19,585 nt of DNA, from contig JAHBMJ010003420.1 in assembly GCA_018398765.1 (NCBI GenBank), forward strand, positions 70,029-89,613, given 5' to 3'. The stretch comes from Chromera velia (Eukaryota; Sar; Chromeraceae). The position numbers were made by a program, and so were the translations under genes. The notes under the pieces are model-generated. The model was given only the letters and a program-made list of their open reading frames with translations, did no database searches and had not been told where the DNA came from. Below are positions 9,564 to 19,128 of the stretch, in pieces; position 1 is the first letter of the stretch; each line of letters opens with the position of its first letter.

Positions 9564-9832
9564 AGCGGAGCTTCAGATTCAAAGGTTCTTCTTGCGAGCA
9601 GGGAAGAAGCAGATTAATGTGATACGTTTTCGTCAGAGAATGTCAACATATCTGTTTAGTGTTCTTTGCAAGCTTCTGTTCTGAGTCCAAGGAAACGACA
9701 AAAAATAATTCGTCAAACAGCAGAAGCAGAGCGTTCATGCATGCAGACATTGAAGCGAAAAAAGAAGCGGGATCGTGCTTTTTCGCAATTGGTGCTCAAG
9801 TCGACCATGAGTGAAAATGCCGAGAAACCGGC
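9564..9832. other. Spacer between the two minus-strand genes
   Basis: This 269-bp spacer must hold the 3' UTR of the receptor gene and the promoter/5' UTR of the 236-residue gene. No TATA-like or other defined element is claimed. Confidence 0.5.
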
Positions 9833-11191
9833 TCACTCACTGTTTTTCTTATGAACGTAAAGAGGGAAAGAAGAGTCTAGAGGAATTTCTCCCTCACGCA
9901 CAAAGTGTTTTCCAGGCTGCTGACCAACGGGTTGACTGACCTGTGTCGATTGTGCCAGGAGTAGAGGCTTCAGACGGATGCTCCTGGAAGAGGCAGTCGG
10001 ACTGAAAATCTCGTCTTTCTTCTCTTTTTCTTCCTTCTGCTTTGATTTTTCCTTTTCCTTTTCACTCTCCTGAGAAGATCGTCGAGGAGGTGCAATTACA
10101 GGGATCGGAACGTTGTTGGCTTCCGTGATACTCGCTATTTTTCCTTCTTGTTCGACCGACATGAGCAGATCCTCTACCGTGTCCCTTCTTTGCCTTTCTT
10201 TTTCCTCTTTCATCTTCTCCCTCAAAGATTTCGATGATCTGCCCAAATCTGCAGAGACAACGTCCCACGGATTCACTTCCCTGTCCGGCCGGTCTCCCAT
10301 CTGTGGCTCCCCATCCCCTTCTTCGTCCTCGGCCTCTTCTTCATCTTCGTCCTCTTCCTCATCCTCATCCTCATCCTCAGAAGAGTCGTACAAGCCCCAG
10401 GGGTTCACTTTCTTCTCCTCCAGCGCCTCCTTCTCTTCCAGAACGCGTGCTACTCTTACGCGCCTGCACAGCAAGAGGAGTAAACGAACCAGGCAAAGGG
10501 AGTAGACAAACAAAGAGACAGGTCCCTCCTCCTTATGCTCACATGGGAAGAAATGCGCGAAGAAGCTTGTTCGTTCATCAGAGTAAGGCATCAAGGATGA
10601 AAAGAACGGGTTCAAATCGTGCAAACGGAACGATTCTGAAGACGGCATTCTCGTTCCTAGCATGCAGGGAGTGCAGCTTTTTTCATAATGTTTGAAGTAC
10701 AGTGAAGGAAGAAAACAGGGAATACCGACAGCCAACACAGCCACCAGCCAAAAAGGGACACACAGCCACCGGATCTCACCTTTGCCTTGTGCGGCTCCAG
10801 CGCCGCCAAATGAACCAGAGAGCCCCTCCGACAATGATCAAGCCAACAAACACGCACCTGCATAAACGGATGGAGAGGCGAGAAAGGATAGAGTCTCTTA
10901 GGGGATCCCAAAGCATCATGATGGACGCACAGAAAGGTGTCAATGCATAAGTCGGCTTCCGGCACTGTGTGCGCCACTCTATCTGCATTTCTCGGTTTGG
11001 CTGTTTTTATCGTCAACTCGTTCAAAGGCAAACACACACAAACCAGTGTGAAGGCACTCTGAGGAGGCGACGTACACTGCGAGAAGTATCCACAGGGTCT
11101 TGTTGGTTTCCACGGGCTCGCCTAGGAGGGGCTTCACGTCTGTCTGGCCAGTCGTGCCTGTCTTCACTGCGGTCGCACGGTCAGAGGGCAC
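9833..11191 (-). CDS. Receptor gene, stalk, transmembrane helix and cytoplasmic tail exons
   Basis: Exon 11191-11076 encodes a Thr/Lys/Pro stalk ending TLWILLA. Exon 10857-10780 continues with CVFVGLIIVGGALWFIW and the stop-transfer RRWSRTRQR, so one helix is assembled across a phase 2 intron with a strong GTACGT donor. The long last exon 10463-9833 encodes about 209 residues: a basic/acidic coil (RVLEEKEALEEKK), VNPWGLYDSS, an almost pure Asp/Glu run of 24 residues (10307-10378), VNPWDVVSADLG, a Lys/Glu/Arg coil, Ser-rich segments and a short polar end before TGA. The basic stretch after the helix predicts a cytoplasmic C-terminus. No kinase, channel or other enzyme domain follows, unlike the polycystins. 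Confidence 0.78.
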
Positions 11192-14100
11192 CTGCAGGAA
11201 AAAGGGGCGGGGGGGGGATCGGATACAGAAGGGCTCAGTCATGGACACGCAGAACGGACAGGCACGGAGGGAACGGATATACGAGGGCGAGAGAGGGAGA
11301 GAGAGAGAGAGAGAGAGAGACTAAGGGAAACATGAACAGAAAAACTGTAGAACAAAATTACGAGAAGCCACAAAAACAGGAAGGAAGGAAGGAAGGAAGG
11401 AAGGAAGGGAGAAAATCAATCAATCAATCAATGCAGGAGGCAACTAAGGTCACAAGAGAGTAGCACCGCACCTGAAATGTGGCAAATTCCGAAAGGTGGC
11501 AGACCTTGACCGAGTACCTGAGAGGAAGGGAAGGAACGGAGGAAAGGAGAAGGTGGGGGGGGAAAGACGGTCAAGAGATTCAAGAAGGGCGCTGAAGTTG
11601 TTCCAATAGTAGCTCTGCAACCGCTTCGCCTCCCTTGACTCTGGACTCTGCGGATCTGTCCAGTTCACCTTCCGTGCTTGCTGTCCCGTTTTTGCCTGTT
11701 CGTTTCTTTGGCTAGGCTGTCTGCCTCTTTACTCACGAAAGGGCGCATAGTCATTCTAGCACTCACTAATTAATCACTCACTCACTCACTCACTTTCCTG
11801 TGGCCATATCGTATTCGTCCGCCTGCTCTTCTGTAGTACAGGACCTCCACGCAGGCATCCACTGGTCGAAGGAAGTTTCCCAGTAGAAGAGAACGGGGAC
11901 TTGTCCGGTGGGCCAACCTGAATTTTATTTAGTTCGGGGAAGGAGCGTGGGGAGGACTGAGGGGTTGTTCGCGAACCTTTTCAGAAAGCAGATACGCACG
12001 GAGAGACTGCCTACGGACTGACAGGCAGCCTGTAAGAGACAGAACAAGCCGACAGGCAACAGGCTGCCACTAAAACGCGAAAGAAGGAGAAAACAAAGAG
12101 ACACTGACTTGTTGAGTCCATGTAGAATTCGAATGTCATGGGCTTCTTGAAGATGACGAACGCTGCATCAGACCAAGAAGGTCGGTCAAAATTAAATTGA
12201 AAGACATTACAGCACGAAAGTTTCAAGCAGAACAGTCAGTTGTGGGGGCGTAAAAGGGAGTGGGGAAAGCAGGAAAGGAATACAGAAAGAAAAGTTGGAG
12301 TGATGGAAAATGTCCTTTTCCTTCCGCTTGTCGGCTGGGTTTGATGGCCCCATGGTCAGTCTTATGGGTAGAATGCCATCTGACTGCCTGACTGAGTGAC
12401 TGACTTGTGTCTGGAACATTCAGATTGAAGTTCATGTCAGAGCACACCATATCGTTGGAGTTCGAGTCACAGGGGTTCGCCTCGGCTGCAGCGTTATTGT
12501 ATGGCACTCTTGGTTTCTCCCCTGAAAGTACTTGCTCTTCAGATAGTCGGGTCAGTTTTGCTCCCGTGCTTTGGGACAGTCAGGCGGTGGAATAAAGGAG
12601 CAAAAGAAGGATCTGAACCTCAATCCATTCGAAAGAAGAATGGGGATACTCTTGGGCAAAGCCTTGCTTTCTCTCTCCTCATCAGACCATCAGACCGACA
12701 AATCAATGCATTCGATGTTCACATCTTCTTTCCGCATCTGCAATTGCAAGAACGAGGTAATCCTTCGTCTCCACTCAAGACGAGGAAATTCTCTCTGCAC
12801 CATATTGTTTTCCTATCCCACCGCTTGTTACCCCATGGACGGAGAAGAAAGGTCATCGCTTACTTGTCGTATCGATGCCGCTGAACTCGAGAACTCTAAA
12901 AACGTCAACGAAGAAAGCGTCTGCACAGAAAAGTGCGGTAAGAAAATCGGTAAACAGAGAAATGAAGAGACGCACAGATTGGAGCGAAGGATTGACCCAT
13001 GATACTTCAATTAAAGCATTGCTTGCTTCGTTGCAGTGCAGACTTCTGAGCAAGTTGACGACCCCCGCAGGCTAGAGACATGTAGACCCACTCACCGAAT
13101 TGAAAATACACCCACACAGATGCATTTACACTTCAGGCACACACTGCAAACACCCGCACACGTGCAAAAAGACTTGCATAACTAACTGGCGACACCCCAA
13201 CCCACCGTTGGGAACGTTGATCTTCCAGGGGATCGTTTCGTCATTCGGTCCCAGGAGGGGGGGCAGTTGGGTGTCTGAGTAGGTTCTGCAGGCAGACCGA
13301 CATGTGACACTTTTGAGAATATGGGGAGAAAGAGGACACACACACACACACACACAGACAGAGAGAGAGAGAGAGAGGCTGGGGGCGACAAACGGGGGGG
13401 AGGGGGTCCGACCGACCCGTCAGCCGTCAGGGAGAATTTGGGAAGGCGGAAGGTCTTGGAGACGGTCACAGAGGGCCCTGCAGGGAAGGAAACAGATGAA
13501 GAAAGCACAGAAGAAACGTGACCAGGCAGGTGGTGTCTAAGTGATGGATCAGATCAGAACGAACAAATTTCACAGTGTCACTTCAAAACTCTCGCGGTCG
13601 TATGACAGAATTGTCGCAACATGTGACAAAGACAGAGAGCACACGGAAACCAGCCAACCTACCGACCGAATGCGGAATATGCTTCGAGAGTCACTGTGAT
13701 GTCTGCCCCAAAGGGGAGGCCCTCAGACGGAAGGGAGACGGTGTAGTTGGACGCCCCGTCCACCAGGTCTCCAGAAGAGTCTCTGAGAACAGCAACAACA
13801 GAAGAAGAAAAAGAGTCCAGACACATTAGCATCATGATCGATGTATGCGTGTATACACAGATGCAATACGTATGCGCATGACGAAGGGAATCTCTCAGAG
13901 GTACAGAGGACGCGGGGGTGCGGAATTCAGACAGACATGCTTCCACGGAACCCAGAGTGTGTGCGCGTGGGGTAAAATGATTGCACGTTCCTTTTCTCCC
14001 TATCTGCATGTCCCCTACGTGTGGAAGGGCCCATCGACTTGCTGACTGACTGACTGACTGACTGACTGACTGACTGACTGACTGACAGTGTCTTTGCCCT

Positions 14101-17100
14101 CCCGTATGTCGATCTGATTTGGAACTTTTGCGCTGCGATAAAATGGGCCCACTCGACGATGAGCACCCCAGTGGAGACAGCAAGAGCACTACCCGAGAAG
14201 AGCTCTCTGCGCCTGGTGCTCTCGCTCTCCCCTGTAAAGCTTGCTCGTGTGTAGTTGAACGTCACCGTTCCGACCAGAGGGGGCTCTCCCTTCGGTGCTG
14301 TGGGCGAGAAGACCGAAGGGAGGCAAGAGGGAGAAGAGAAAAGACGTCAATAATAGAGAAATGGCGAGCACAAAGAGGGTGCGTTGATTTGTTTGCCCGT
14401 CAATGAACAGTAGAAAGGCTTTGTGCACGGAAATCAAGTGTGCCATGACGTTTCCCTCAAGATCAGTCCATTTTGCCAGATCTGTTGATCTTTTGTTCTC
14501 GAGATAAGCAAAATCCCCCAGAGAGAGGGAGGCATGTCAAGCGGACACATGCAATATCCAGAAGAGGAAAAGACGCTCCCCCATGATGCAAAAACAAAAA
14601 CTGAACCAATCACCATACGCACCAAGAACAGTCATTTGTCCATTCGTCCTCTACACATCCGATGAGCTCATAGCTCGCCTCCAAGGGAAATCTCTGCACT
14701 GCCGGAAAGTGCCTTCCTTCTCTTTGGATCCAGGCGGAATCGCAGAAGAATGCACACCATTCAAACATTGCATAAGAATGCCATCCATTTAAAAATCGTT
14801 CATCAGTCGACTGACTGCATCCTACTCGTATGGATGAGGTATTCGAGTACAGTACGTTCAGGTTTCCCACCTGCAGACAGTTCAAAAGCAAGGCAGAAAA
14901 TTCGGAAGGTGGGGCAGTGAGGCAGTTTGCTTTCACAAGTTAAAGAAGCCACGCCGGTATCCTGCGAAGCAAGAGACCTGATGAACAACTCCCATGAGTC
15001 TATGCGCAGGCGCCTGGCGCAAACAACGGCGCACGTCCAATGATTGACGGCCTGCCAGACTGACTGACTCAGTGACTGACTGACTGACTGACTGACTGAC
15101 TGACTGACTGACTAACTGATTGACTGACTGACCGACTGACTCACTGACTGACTAACTGACTGACTAGCTGACTGACCGACTGACTGACTGACTGACTGAC
15201 TGACTAACTGACTAACTGACTGACCGACCGATCGACCGACCGACCGACCGACTGACTGACTGACTCACTGACTGACCGACTGACTGACTGACTGACTGAC
15301 TCAGTGACTGACTAACTGACTGACCGACCGACTGACTGACTGACTGACTGTCTGACTAACTGACTGACTGACTGACTGACTAACTGACTGACCGACTGAC
15401 CGACCGACTGACTGACTGACTGAGTGACTGACTGACTGACTGACTAACTGACTGACTGACTGACTAACTGATTGACTAACTGACTGACCGACTGACTCAC
15501 TGACTGACTAACTGACTGACTAACTGACTGACCGACTGACTGACTGACTAACTGACTGACCGACTGACTGACTGACTGACTGACTGACTGACTAACTGAC
15601 TGACCGACTAACTGACTGACCGACTGACTGACTGACTGACCAACTGACTGACTAACTGACTGACCGACTGACCGACTGACCGACTGACTGACTGACTGAC
15701 TGACTGACCGACTGACTCAGTGACTGACCGACTGACTGACTCAGTGACTGACCACGTCGGATGTAGAAGCAAGGGGTGACATGGAGATGTCGATCCATGT
15801 GGTGTTGACGCAAGGGACCGTGAAGGTGAACGCCTGCATGTATTCGAGAGGGGGAAATACGGAGAGAGAAGAAGTGCATGACAGCTAGGTGAAGGGGAGG
15901 ATCGGCTACAGACAGTGGGGGGACCTCTGTCGAGTTGCTTCCCTGCGTGTATGTCCGTGTGTCTTTTTCTGAGAGCCCTGGGGGAGGTGGTTGATGATGA
16001 CAACGTGAATTGCTGATCCGTCAGCCCGTCCGAGTTTTGGGGCAACAGGCTCTGCTTATTCTGATAGGCTTTCGTGCTGCATGGAAGGAGAAAGAGAAAG
16101 ACCTGCAGGCTCTCTCTTGGCTACATACATTCTCCAGCTAGCTGACTGACTGACTTACTGACCGTGTCGCTGATTGCTGCAATTGTATTATAGACGCTTG
16201 ACTCATCAATTGTTCCATTTGTGACAGTCAGCTGGGGCCTCGCATCTGTGAGGGAAGTCAGCTTCTCGCTCCTGCATTCAGACAGACAGAATACATTCTT
16301 TTTCAGACAGAAAATCAGGCAGACGGGAAACAGGTAGAGAGAAGGACAAAATCCTGAAGCGAAAAGCAAGACACCCCCAGAAGTCAAATCCACAACACAC
16401 GGCCTCGGTCAGAAGGAGATTTTAGGAGTAGATACACCAGGAAGCCAATGAATCAATAGTGCAGGTGACACAACGGGGTGTACGAATCTAATTTAGGCTA
16501 AGGTTGACGAAGGACCTAAAGAGAGAGGTCCACTGATTCATAAAAGGGGGCTGCCTGCATCACAGCTCACACGAAAGAAACAACTGACCAGGTGACGGTG
16601 CACGTGAACGCCTCGTCGACGTACTCGGGTCCCGTCAGCGTCGGTTCTGCTGGCTTCGTGTCTGCACAGGAAGAGGCAGACCGAGTCCAGAAGAAAGGGA
16701 ACGGGGACTCGCTGAAAGAGAAATGAAGAACCGTTGCATTCCTTGTGTGGAAGACTGTGCCGTCTGTAACATATGACATTCTCTCACTTGTATTTCATGC
16801 GCCGAGTTCCTTTTTTCCTAATCAAAACGAATTGTCCACTGACCGACAGATTTGCTGACCGACCGTATATGATGGTGAATTCTGAGGATGAAGATCCGAT
16901 TCCCGACTGTGCCGCGAGTGTGAATGTGAAGGGGAACTCGACAAAATCGGTCGAGGCTGCACACAGAGGGGAAGGGAGGGATGTGTGACTTTCTCGAGGG
17001 TTTTCCTGTGTTTTCCCACGTTGCTTCTCAGATAGTGGAACAATTTGGGAATGGTTTCTTGATCCTCGATTCTGCTCGTAGTTTGAGATGTTGTGACAGA

Positions 17101-19117
17101 AGCCCCATTCTCACTCTGGATTGGAGTTTCCTGTTTTCATGACGTTGTCTTTCCAAGCCCGATTCACACAGGCACGTGCCCATAGGTGCAGAAGTCGAGA
17201 TGGGAAGAGCAGAAACCTTTAGAGTTTAAGCTTGCAAAGAGCGCCTGACACAGAGCCCATCCACCCACCCACCCCACCCATCCACCCACCCACCCAAAGA
17301 AGCAAGCAAGACAGCACTGCCCGGGCCGATCTGAACAACTGACTGACTGACTTGGGTATCCGGTTTCGTTGGTTTTGAGGTCGAAGATCACGGAGATCCT
17401 CTGAGTGGTCACCCACGTGGGGTCCCCGACTGCATTCATGCATGCATGCGTGGAAGGAAGGAAGGGAGGAAGGGAGGGGTGCCATCCATTTGGCAAATCA
17501 TGCAAGACAGAACGGAGGAGAGGAGAAGCAGAAAGATGGAAGGAGCTCAAACAGGCAGACGCTAAGTGTAACCTCTCCAGCAAAAGACTGAGGAGAGATC
17601 CGAGAGGAGGAATCGTTAGTCGCTTTTCTTCTCAATCTGCAGTTTTGCCCTTCCTGAAACCATCTTCTCTTTTGATAGTCTGGCTTCTCGAGTAACGCGG
17701 CGAAGATACTCAATGGCCGGCTCTCCGACCCTCTGCTGGATTCTCTGGCTGACTGACTGACTGACTTGTGAGTGTCGGAGAAATAGAAAGAAAGTTCGCC
17801 GCCGTGACATCCAAAGGAGTTGAGTCGTCCGTTCTGCACCCAGAGATGACGCAGGTGTGTGTTTTGTCCATGTAGCCATTCAATTGAAGAAGAGGAAAGA
17901 AGGATTACTCAGACCAACTACCCTCTCTTTCATTCCTTTCTTCCTGTGCCTCTGGAGACTGCAGGAGGCGACAAGAAACGAAAATGTACAAAACTGAAGG
18001 GCCGGAGTGTCTCACGCAGGCAGTCGAAATTTTCGTCATTTGCATTTTCCCTCTGCTACTCGGATTTTGCTGCAGAAGCCCACGGACCTCCTGACGATCT
18101 TGTCGTAGTCGAAGTACAACGTGTTGTTTCCGACAGTCTTGGTGCTCAGCTGCACAGACGCACAGACAAGTATAGATACATGCACGCAGGCAGTCAGTCT
18201 GTCAGCTGGTCTGGCGCGCAGCTTGCCAAAAAGAAGACGGTCAGCAAAAAGGATGACTCAGAGAGGAATGCCTGCCCATTCGATCCGTTTCTCAACCATG
18301 CATAATTAGATGGACGTACAGGCAGACATGCACACCGATAGAGGGAGGGCACGCATACAAAACGAAAAATGGAGAAGAGAGACCCACCTACCCCTCCTTC
18401 GCTGTTGTACATCGTGTCCAGAGATGCTGTGACGGTTGGCGGGTCATAATCTGCAGGAAGCAAGCGCAGGAGGGCGTATGCACTCAAACGATTGATAGGG
18501 CGAGATGTGGATCATCACATTCGGGGGAGTGGTCTTTCTGGTAGAAAAGGAAATGTAGAACACTCTTCAATGCCTGCCGGCCTGCCTTGTTTAGAGCACT
18601 GCACTGCACTTGGCTCTTCTTTTGGGAAAAGCATAGTCTTGTGAGACGTTTTTGTATGACCTCACTACCTGTCTGGGGTGTGCGCAAACTTTCCACCGGT
18701 CTGTTCAAACATTCATTGAGCTCTAAGGCAGTGAGAAACAAGACAAACAGATTGACTGAATTGCTCATTTCACCTCTTTTCATACGCGAGTGAACATGCA
18801 GCGAGTGGACAAAGGCAGCAAATGCAGGTTAAAAGAAAGAAAGAGAGAAAGAAAGAAAGAAAGAAAGAAAACTGACAGTAGACCACCGACAGAGACCCTG
18901 TCGCTGCGGAGTTGGCGTTTGTTCCATCCGTGATCGTGTTGGCAGCAATGGAGACGGAGAGGGGGCCGTCAGTCGTGGGCATGGTGACGTCGCATGTGTA
19001 TCTGGAGTTGGCAGTCACTGTCTGGAGATTCGTTAGAGTGGCGGCACTCCCGTCAGCGAGAGTGGCAGTCACCATGGAGCAGGCAAAACTGGTGATGGTC
19101 CCGCTGTCAACGCTAAA
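9833..19117 (-). CDS. 3' part of a multi-exon gene: Ig-like/REJ/GPS single-pass surface receptor
   Basis: Phase-matched exons, in coding order: 19117-18877, 18450-18392, 18149-18088, 17833-17766, 17429-17352, 16956-16864, 16661-16589, 16353-16295 (tentative), 16245-16163, 15833-15753, [one unresolved], 14870-14826 (tentative), 14693-14623, [one unresolved], 14297-14087, 13782-13663, 13285-13206, 12920-12864, 12521-12405, 12162-12109, 11917-11794, 11517-11472, 11191-11076, 10857-10780 and 10463-9833 (TGA stop). At least about 880 residues are visible, and the 5' end lies beyond the window because the first exon follows an acceptor. Order of parts: Ig-like repeats, REJ-like region, GPS-like motif, one transmembrane helix, charged tail. 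This resembles polycystin-1 and sea-urchin egg-jelly receptors but has one membrane pass. Ligand and role are unknown; surface adhesion or gamete/cell recognition is inference. Most donors are GTCAGT and nearly all acceptors end in GCAG. Confidence 0.8.
11290..11321. repeat. (AG)n tract, intronic
   Basis: On the coding (minus) strand this reads (TC)n, about 100 nt upstream of the acceptor at 11192, like an expanded pyrimidine tract. Confidence 0.9.
11380..11431. repeat. (GGAA)n followed by (ATCA)n, intronic
   Basis: About seven GGAA units (11380-11408) are followed by four ATCA/TCAA units (11416-11431) in the intron between the GPS exon and the stalk exon. Confidence 0.88.
11472..11917 (-). 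CDS. Receptor gene, GPS-like (GAIN) proteolysis motif exons
   Basis: Exons 11917-11794 and 11517-11472 join in phase 2. Together they give LFYWETSFDQWMPAWRSC, a linker of about 19 residues, then VKVCHLSEFATF. This reproduces the GPS pattern: an aromatic YW strand, a later W, a Cys, then C-HL-S/T-x-F-A. GPS motifs in adhesion GPCRs and polycystin-1 are autoproteolysed between Leu and Ser/Thr of HLS/HLT; the HLS here keeps those residues. It differs from the classic form by having one Cys directly before His instead of a C-x-C-x-H pair. Its position about 50 residues before the membrane helix is as expected for this family. Cleavage itself is inferred. Confidence 0.72.
11774..11793 (-). repeat. 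(GTGA)5 array starting at a 5' splice site
   Basis: On the minus strand five GTGA units begin exactly at the first intron base after the GPS exon ending at 11794. The donor is therefore unit 1 of the array. Confidence 0.85.
12109..14297 (-). CDS. Receptor gene, ectodomain part 2: REJ-like region
   Basis: Six exons (14297-14087, 13782-13663, 13285-13206, 12920-12864, 12521-12405, 12162-12109) join with matching phases 2, 2, 1, 1, 1. The first encodes GTVTFNYTRASF and ELFSGSALAVSTGVLIVEW. The spacing of SGS and the following W matches the start of REJ (receptor for egg jelly) modules, where a Ser-rich loop precedes a Trp. Next come DSSGDLVDGASNYTVSL and GADITVTLEAYSAFG, like the later REJ strands that end in a T-L-x-A-x-S pattern. 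The last exons contain ANPCDSNSNDMVCSD and FKKPMTFEFYMDST, leading into the GPS exon. REJ is a low-similarity family, so this is a moderate call. Confidence 0.6.
13338..13378. repeat. (CA)n-(GA)n compound microsatellite, intronic
   Basis: On the coding strand this is (TC)n-(TG)n, about 50 nt upstream of the acceptor at 13286. Confidence 0.88.
14043..14086 (-). repeat. (GTCA)11 array starting at a 5' splice site
   Basis: Eleven perfect units on the minus strand start at the first intron base after the exon ending at 14087. The donor GTCAGT is supplied by the first units. Confidence 0.88.
14623..15047 (-). CDS. Receptor gene, tentative exons in the middle of the ectodomain
   Basis: Exon 14693-14623 (GCAG acceptor, GTGCGT donor) encodes residues including EASYELIGCVEDEWTNDCSW, and 14870-14826 encodes VGNLNVLYSNTSSIR; these two join in phase 0. 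A further exon probably begins at 15047 after a GGCAG acceptor and includes NHWTCAVVCARR, which is compatible with the phase 0 exit of exon 15833-15753. I could not find a donor for it that keeps the next junction in frame. A phase 2 to phase 1 exon is also missing between 14622 and 14298. Cys and Trp spacing here resembles REJ-type modules, but this is the least certain part of the gene model. Confidence 0.4.
15055..15752 (-). repeat. 700-bp (GTCA)n satellite starting at a 5' splice site
   Basis: Nearly uninterrupted tetranucleotide array, read on the coding strand as GTCA with frequent single-base variants (GTTA, GTCG, and GTGA). It begins precisely at the donor after the exon ending at 15753 and fills almost the whole intron, stopping about 8 bp short of the candidate downstream exon at 15047. 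The Gln-Ser-Val-Ser open frames over it are repeat translation. Confidence 0.92.
15753..19117 (-). CDS. Receptor gene, ectodomain part 1: tandem Ig-like beta-sandwich repeats
   Basis: Ten exons encode about 300 residues with a recurring pattern. The first exon is the C-terminal half of one domain (FSVDSGTITSF, then SRYTCDVTMPTTDGPLSVSI, then SLSVVY). The next five encode a full unit starting DPPTVTASL and ending EFTIIYD. The next starts KPAEPTLTG and contains PQLTVTNGTIDESS. The alternation PTVT, then FSF or similar, then TVTNGTI, then DGPLSVSIAANTITDG, then VVYD matches the bacterial Ig-like (Big) type of beta-sandwich found in surface adhesins. The family call is from pattern, not a profile search. 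Each unit is split over four or five exons, so exon borders do not mark domain borders. Asn-X-Ser/Thr sites fit an extracellular location. The 16353-16295 exon rests on phase and domain pattern only; its donor (GTATTC) is weak. Confidence 0.65.
17257..17294. repeat. (CACC)n-like tract, intronic
   Basis: Imperfect CCCA/TCCA units in the intron between exons 17429-17352 and 16956-16864; on the coding strand it is G/T-rich. Confidence 0.8.
18836..18870 (-). repeat. (CTTT)n tract just inside an intron
   Basis: It begins a few bases after the GTCAGT donor at 18876 on the coding strand. Confidence 0.88.
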
Positions 19118-19128
19118 CTGCAACACAG

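Noticed and set aside
10464-10779. Hydrophobic open frame upstream of the tail exon, resembling another membrane segment
   Set aside because: It is intron sequence in a frame shifted relative to exon 10857-10780. The splice at 10779/10463 gives exact phase 2 matching and a proper tail after the helix.
14433-14625. Candidate receptor exon on the minus strand around 14450-14580
   Set aside because: No acceptor/donor pair gave the phase 2 to phase 1 exon needed between 14623 and 14297, and one joining would create a stop, so the exon is left unresolved.
9162-15752. CRISPR-like reading of the regular arrays
   Set aside because: The units are 2-4 bp microsatellites without unique spacers, in eukaryotic introns.
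15608-16045. Open frames of Gln-Ser-Val-Ser repeats on the minus strand
   Set aside because: They are translations of the GTCA satellite, which lies in an intron directly behind a phase-consistent donor.
16670-16779. Possible extra receptor exon on the minus strand
   Set aside because: It is open and follows a CAG, but exons 16956-16864 and 16661-16589 already join in phase and restore the YD-x-P domain junction without it.
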